This document shows positions 59,085 through 64,000 of a DNA stretch of 64,000 nucleotides, one piece after another (positions within the stretch are counted from its first letter, which is position 1; each line of letters starts with the position of its first letter). The stretch covers positions 60,295,564-60,359,563 of the forward strand of contig CP154955.1 of the NCBI GenBank assembly GCA_039621445.1, read 5' to 3'. Below the pieces are notes generated by a model. That model searched no databases and was not told the DNA's origin. It saw only the letters and a list, made by a program, of their open reading frames with translations. The translations under genes were made by a program, and so were the position numbers. The DNA is from Euglena gracilis (taxonomy: Eukaryota > Euglenida > Euglenophyceae > Euglenales).

Positions 59085-59265
59085 GGGCGGCCAGGGCGGC
59101 GGCGTGCGGCGCCGGGTCGCCGGCGTACCAGCGCTGCACGAGCTCCACCGGCCGCCCAGCGATGCCGCCCTTCGCGTTCAGCGCCGCGAACGCGGCCTTC
59201 AGCTGCGCGCCGATGGCCTCCGCCACCCGGCGCCACACCGGGTCGTCGGGGCCGTATGGGCCGGT
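59085..59265 (-). CDS. Receptor adenylate cyclase, start of binding domain 2
   Basis: Reads GPYGPDDPVWRRVAEAIGAQ, LKAAFAALNAKGGIAGRPV, ELVQRWYAGDPAPHAAALA. The AFxxLNAxGGIxGRxVEL pattern is the hallmark of branched-chain-amino-acid-binding-type periplasmic proteins, near the N-terminus of the domain. It comes after a complete domain end (62.6-61.2 kb), so the receptor has at least two such domains. Ends approximate; flanking introns unresolved. Confidence 0.85.
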
Positions 59266-59780
59266 CGGCTCCCATGGACTCTGTTCCCTTTTGCGGCGGA
59301 AAGCACTGTTTCGGTGATACCAGAGGCCCCGGTGTCCTTCTCAGGGCGAAAGATTGAAAGATTTTTTGAAAGATTGCCCCAGGGCAAACTGAGACATCAA
59401 AGGCACCGCCTTCGAAGTCGAGGGTGATCACATCATTTTCTTCAATTTGAGGGCAATCGACCGGGGGGGGGGATTCAGCCAACCAGCACCTTTTCACCCA
59501 CCACTCCCCCTGCTCTGCCTTTAAAGACTGAAGCGAAATTTAAAAGGGGGCAAAGGGGGGCAAAGAAAACACCCCATAGGCGGTGGGCAACAGCTGCCCG
59601 AACAGCAGTGGTCGAAAGATGAAAGACGGTGGATACTCTCGTTAGAGGCCGGCCTTGGCCCAATCAATGGGTGGGATGGAGGGGGAATTGCGGGGGAATC
59701 CCAAAGAAATGCGAAACTTACACCTGCGCAGAATTGTACGTTTTTTTGTGCGGGGGGGGGGGCAAATATTGGTCCCACTC

Positions 59781-59965
59781 CTTTATTTTCTGCATGGTGA
59801 GCAGCCACTCAAGGGCAATCTGACATAGTGAGAAACAGCATGGGGGGCTCTCTCTTCTAAACAGTACCCCCCCTTTATTTTCTGCATGGTGAGCAGCCAC
59901 TCAAGGGCAATCTGACATAGTGAGAAACAGCATGGGGGGCTCTCTCTTCTAAACAGTACCCCCCC
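59781..59965. repeat. 92-bp tandem duplication
   Basis: ctttattttctgcatggtga to ctaaacagtacccccc occurs twice head to tail, starting at 59781 and 59873, nearly identical. Likely a recent slip or unequal event. A TCCAACGACC-type element follows at 59965-60015. Confidence 0.95.
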
Positions 59966-60621
59966 CCCTGTCCAACGACCGCTAACGTTCATCTCCAACC
60001 AGGGGGGGGAGTTGGACAAGGGGGGTGGACCGCAGGTGGATGAAAAGTTGACCACACATGGGGATATATGAACACTTTGGCTGTTTTAAGGCTATTTTTT
60101 GGCCAGTTTTGACCATTTTTGGCCACATTTGACCTGTTTTTTTTTGGCCTCTCTTGGCAAGCCAAAGAGTGAAGCGTAGGGCTTCATTCCAGGGACAGCC
60201 TCCCAGACAGGCATGTGACCTTCTAACATGAGAAGCCAATGCGGAATCTAGAATTAGAATCAAAAACCCTCATAATCCCCATATTTGGAACTTGGATGAA
60301 TGGGGGGGTGACAGGTTCGACAGCAAAGAGGATGACGGTTCCAGATGGTGACAAGTTGGCCAGCACAAGGGGTGCTATAAATTCCCCGCGGGACAGTTTC
60401 AGCTGACAAAAAGGAGGCCGGCACAAGGGGTGCAACAATTTCCGGGGGAGACAATTGCCCAAAGGCTGGGGAGGTGGCACCCCTAACTCTTGTTTTTTAC
60501 ACCAACCCTGGACACGTCGAGGATCCACAGGTGCCAAAGGTGCTTTGAACATAACGACCAGCAAGAAGACAGGCTCTGTCTGGATGCCCAAGCTGTCACA
60601 GCAAAGCACTTTGGGCCGGGG

Positions 60622-60720
60622 CCGGGGCCGGTGACGGAGTAGTGGAAGGACGGGAGGGCGGGGTCGTACATCATGGCGCCGGTGACGGGGTCCAGCTTCG
60701 ACATGAAGATGGTTGGCAGC
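60622..60720 (-). CDS. Receptor adenylate cyclase, inter-domain exon
   Basis: Reads MLPTIFMSKLDPVTGAMMYD then PALPSFHYSVTGPGPG in a GC-rich island. By order it links the end of binding domain 1 to domain 2. Ends approximate. Confidence 0.6.
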
Positions 60721-61138
60721 ATGCCGGTCGCTCCAGGTTGGCAGGCGGTGGCCCACACAAATGTGCGTGTGCTCGCAAAGTGCATACACTGTGTCTGTGT
60801 GCGCATGCACACTATGGCTTTCAGACAGCTTAAGTAGAAACACATGCAAGGCACTGGGAGCCCCTCAAAACATGCCCTGCATCTGCAAATGGACAGGGTT
60901 CATGAAAAGAAATGTAAATTTTCCAAAAATATCATTCTTACAGAAAAATGAAAACAAAAACACAGGCCTTCATTTGTGGGTGCCAAATCCAAAAATTACC
61001 TCAGTCTGACCCCAACCCACAACGGAAAGCCTTCCTCCGGGCAGCATCCCTCCCACCCATGCTGAGAGCCCAACCCATAAAAACAAAACAATTGCAAACA
61101 CAAACAACGACCCCCACCACCAGGTTGCCCCCTTTTGA

Positions 61139-61235
61139 GGCATAGCACAGCAATCGCATGGCCCGCAACCCCGTATTGCTGGCGCAGATCACTCGCTCGC
61201 AGCCCGAGTAGTTGCGATTGTACAGGCCAAGGGAT
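61139..61235 (-). CDS. Receptor adenylate cyclase, cysteine motif ending binding domain 1
   Basis: Reads LGLYNRNYSGCERVICASNT then GLRAMRLLCYASKG. It parallels the domain 2 motif at 47.2 kb (LGPYFAAACTA, CECNQGLRVQAI): cysteines followed by N(Q/T)GLR. Ends approximate; no clear AG entry site, so a nonconventional intron is possible. Confidence 0.65.
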
Positions 61236-61333
61236 GCAAACAGAGCACCATCGGTGGTTTTGGATAACGAAACCAAACACAAATAAAGAATTTTTTTTAA
61301 AGAAAAAACCCCCAGGCAACAGGCAAAGGTCAC

Positions 61334-61373
61334 CTCGCAAGTCGGCCACTACCATGGACCCCACGTTGACCAC
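61334..61373 (-). CDS. Receptor adenylate cyclase, small exon of binding domain 1
   Basis: 40 nt between ccatccag and a gtgacc donor, encoding VVNVGSMVVADLRG. Trypanosome homologues have an xVVGDFGG-type turn just before the cysteine motif, which is what follows here. Confidence 0.55.
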
Positions 61374-62109
61374 CTGGATGGCACCCCCCCCCCAATGTTC
61401 ATACTGCAAACCTCTTCCATAAGTTTTGGGCACAGGGGAAAGCATGAGAATTCAAAAGCTCCAGAGCTGCTCTCTCACTGGGCAGTCGAACTAACTTCAC
61501 TGCTGCGTATCACCTTCAAAAAAATGTCTCACAGAACAGAATCAAACTCGACTTCGATTCCTTTCCCTGCCCATGCAGGGTGGTCCCTATTGAATTTTCC
61601 TCTCCCAACACATTCAATGCAAAATACACAGGAAAGTTGGCTGAAAAAAAGCGGCATTCCTCGGCGAAGACCGGCACTTTCTGGCATCCTTGGACCATCG
61701 CACAGACCCCCAAAACATAAAAAAAAAAACGTGCTCTTCGACTATTTTTCCCGACCAACTCGAGCCTCAGTCCAGCCGTCGACCGGCCTCAGGTCAAAAA
61801 AAAAAAACAGTCCTCAAGGGGCAGTCCTTACTAAAAATAATACCCTCCCTCAAAGTACCTCCTGTGCCTCCTCCGTGCGAGGCTGCTTGTTTCTTTGACA
61901 AAAGTTGCTTCCTCTCTGCTTCCCCTCCCTGGAAACTGTCCACCCCCTTTGTTCTTTCTCACTGACTTGTACATATATCCCCCCCCCGGTCATGGTTTAC
62001 TGTCAGCCTGTCAGCACTCGACCAGGATGCTTGACCGATATAATAAGCAAATGAGATTTGGAAGAAGGGATTGGGGGTTTGGAGGAGACCAGCAAAGGTA
62101 ACCAAAGAC

Positions 62110-62250
62110 CAAGCTTCCGACCGTGCACAGCAAGGATGGGGTGTTGACCGGCGAAATTATCTGTGCCCTGGGCAGGTCCTCGAACACAAAGAGGCAGTTC
62201 CAGGAGGGCCCCCACGAGCTGCGTTCGGTTTTAGGGCTTGGTGAGCACAT
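62110..62250 (-). CDS. Possible exon of binding domain 1
   Basis: The minus strand reads FVFEDLPRAQIISPVNTPSL then LCTVGSLVFGYLC; a second open frame reads TQLVGALLELPLCV. It lies between the LEGYVDGR and cysteine-motif exons, so it is probably part of the gene, but the frame is not settled. Confidence 0.35.
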
Positions 62251-62511
62251 TGAGTTACTCCCCCCCACCTGCGCGTCCCCAACGACGTTCCAATGCATTG
62301 TTTTTTGACTGGCTGACCCAATTCGTGTGAAAGAGAAGGGAAAAAGCAAAGACTTCACATTTGACAGCCGACCCCCCGGAAACTGTCACTTGACCGGTCG
62401 GCTAATACCAATAAATTTGACATCTTTCCATTGTTAGGTGGTCCACTTCCAGGGACCATGAAGACAGGCTTCCGGGGGGTGGGTATGGGAGGAGGCCAGC
62501 CTGGGTGGGTG

Positions 62512-62617
62512 TTGTACAACTGGTCCAGGAAGGCGCGCCGGGATACCTCGCCGTTGATGCCCTGCAGCACGGTGGCCACCAGCCGGCCGTCCACGTAGCC
62601 CTCCAGCACGAGGGGGT
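62512..62617 (-). CDS. Receptor adenylate cyclase, binding domain 1, LEGYVDGR exon
   Basis: After a gtggcag acceptor it reads PLVLEGYVDGRLVATVLQGI then NGEVSRRAFLDQLYNT. SLEGYxxGRLxxxxL followed by TRxxFLDxxY is the standard closing helix pair of periplasmic-binding-like receptor domains. Lower end approximate. Confidence 0.8.
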
Positions 62618-62654
62618 CTGCCACGATGTCAGCACAGGCACCAGCAGTGCGTTC

Positions 62655-62800
62655 AATTTATAAAAAAAGCATCTACCAATAATACAACAATATTATAATA
62701 TAACAATAACAACTACATAACAATTTAATAATATGACAATTTACAACATATACATATATATATGTATGTTGTATATGTATGTACATGACAAATTACAATC
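62655..62800. repeat. AT-rich tract
   Basis: Mixed aataatat and tatatgtatg phrases inside the intron between the two rightmost exons. Confidence 0.8.
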
Positions 62801-63010
62801 CACCATGCACCTCAGAAACTGGACAAGTCAACAAAGAACGGGGACCCTCACAATTTCCCAGGCGGGACCCTGACTGGTTCTTGGGCACATAGCTTCACTT
62901 AGTGCCCCGGGGGGGGGGCATTCCTCCAGGCCTAAACCCATCCACCAACTCTTTTTGAAACCCACCCTGAAACGACACCCCCCCAGGGCAGGAGGATCGG
63001 CAGAGGGGAC

Positions 63011-63098
63011 CTGGGCGGGGGGCAGGTATCGGCGGGCCATGGTCTTGAAGTGGGCCACGATGCCCATCGTGGGGTCGTCCACCATGGGGACCACCTGA
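63011..63098 (-). CDS. Receptor adenylate cyclase, first exon visible: VVPMVDDP
   Basis: Between an apparent ccctgcag acceptor and a gtcccc donor it encodes QVVPMVDDPTMGIVAHFKTM then ARRYLPPAQ. The SQVVPxPxxxxxxIVxxFKxxM step precedes the LEGY exon in this family. Phase does not match the next exon if both are taken as conventional, so one junction is nonconventional or mis-set. Upstream exons, including the signal peptide, are outside the window. Confidence 0.75.
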
Positions 63099-63154
63099 CT
63101 GCAGGGCCGGGGAAGCCCAGGGGGTTTCAAAGGCAAGCATTAGTGTGATTCACA

Positions 63155-63540
63155 CAACAAAAAAATCCCGTCCCAACACATTCAATGAAAATTCCATGGG
63201 AAAAATGATCGAAAACCACAACGCCAAGTGTACGATCAACCAACGTATGGCACCAAGTTGCACGAGACAAAATTGGAAGATTTCAAACAAAGGAAAATAG
63301 ACGGAGCAGCATCGTCTATGGCATCGCACCGTCTTGTGGCAACCGGCAGAAGGAAACACCGACCCCAGCCACGTTGTGCAACCCAAGCCACATGGCATTT
63401 GTGCACTGAGATGAACTGTGTGAGAGACGTTCAGAACGACGGAAAAAATGGCCATGTTTTGGCAAAAGCAGGTCGACTTTGGGGAAAAGGTGATTTCTGG
63501 CATCCTTGGACCATTTCATATGAACTACAAAAAAAGTGAA
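63155..63540. repeat. CCCAACACATTCAATG dispersed element
   Basis: cgtcccaacacattcaatga and ttctggcatccttggaccat are shared with 61590-61800. From 63540 to the window end I see nothing I can name. Confidence 0.6.
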
Positions 63541-64000
63541 CCACCAAAATATTTGGGTGTCCAGGGGAAATATACACAGTTATTTCTGGTGTGCATGAGT
63601 ATACCGCAAAATGCCACCTTGGTGCCCATGCTAAATGACGTTCCATTACGGACGGCATCAACCCCGGGTGTAAATGTGCAGTTGCATATGCAAGAATGTG
63701 GAGTTGCATGTGGAGTCCATGTCGTTCTATTGGCACAATAGGACAAAAATCTTGACCGAGTTCAAATACAAAGCTCCAACCAATAGTTCCTTTCAGGCAC
63801 CAATGGCAGACTGCAGGTGTAACTCAAAAGAGACTCTGAACCTTTTTCGACTTTTATTTGAAGGGCTGTGCACTGATGTCACAGTGTAGTACTCTCCTGG
63901 AACGGGGATGGCAAGGATGGCTGAAGGCTGAAGACCGGGGATGGGGGCAGGTTGGGCAACCCTGCCCTGGACGAAAGAAGTACAGGTTGTTCCACAGCTG

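Overview
The window looks like nuclear DNA of a euglenozoan flagellate, most likely a euglenid (a diplonemid is the main alternative). It is intron-rich and repeat-choked, has no long uninterrupted genes, and shows no bacterial, viral or organellar organisation. The key evidence is a minus-strand gene for a trypanosome-type receptor adenylate cyclase. It is cut into short exons scattered from about 63.1 kb down to at least 34.2 kb, and probably to about 25.2 kb. Trypanosomatids keep this gene without introns, so they are excluded. At the six introns inside the catalytic domain I find no GT-AG ends. Instead their ends pair in one constant register (intron positions +4 to +6 with -8 to -6), the signature described for euglenid nonconventional introns. 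Other exons of the same gene carry ordinary splice sites.

Layout. 1-7.6 kb and 16.9-22.4 kb are two copies of one direct duplication. It carries a plus-strand gene of unknown function with at least three exon-like blocks. The left copy holds a 2,245-bp transposon with an 8-bp target duplication; the right copy preserves the empty site. 7.6-16.8 kb holds a long CA microsatellite, several transposon-like elements, a foldback hairpin and a few unrecognised minus-strand exons. 22.4-35 kb is mostly G/C-tract-rich miniature elements around the probable C-terminal cyclase exons. 35-44 kb carries the catalytic domain and the transmembrane exon. 44-50.9 kb carries extracellular exons. 51.3-53.1 kb is a 163-bp tandem repeat holding a 19-bp minisatellite. 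53.1-55 kb is further repeats. 55.6-63.1 kb carries more extracellular ligand-binding exons. The 5' end of the gene lies beyond the right edge.

How the parts work together. Read on the minus strand, the exons encode the end of one periplasmic-binding-like domain, a second such domain, one transmembrane helix, and an intracellular class III cyclase domain. Every catalytic residue I could check is present, so the gene appears intact and probably makes cAMP in response to an extracellular ligand. Nearly all remaining sequence is intron filled with non-autonomous mobile elements. Many of these have G/C-run ends and a central hairpin of the GGCGC-TTCG-GCGCC type.

Limits. Exon ends marked approximate were read by eye from translation, homology to remembered family features and splice motifs. 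No alignment, folding or database search was run.
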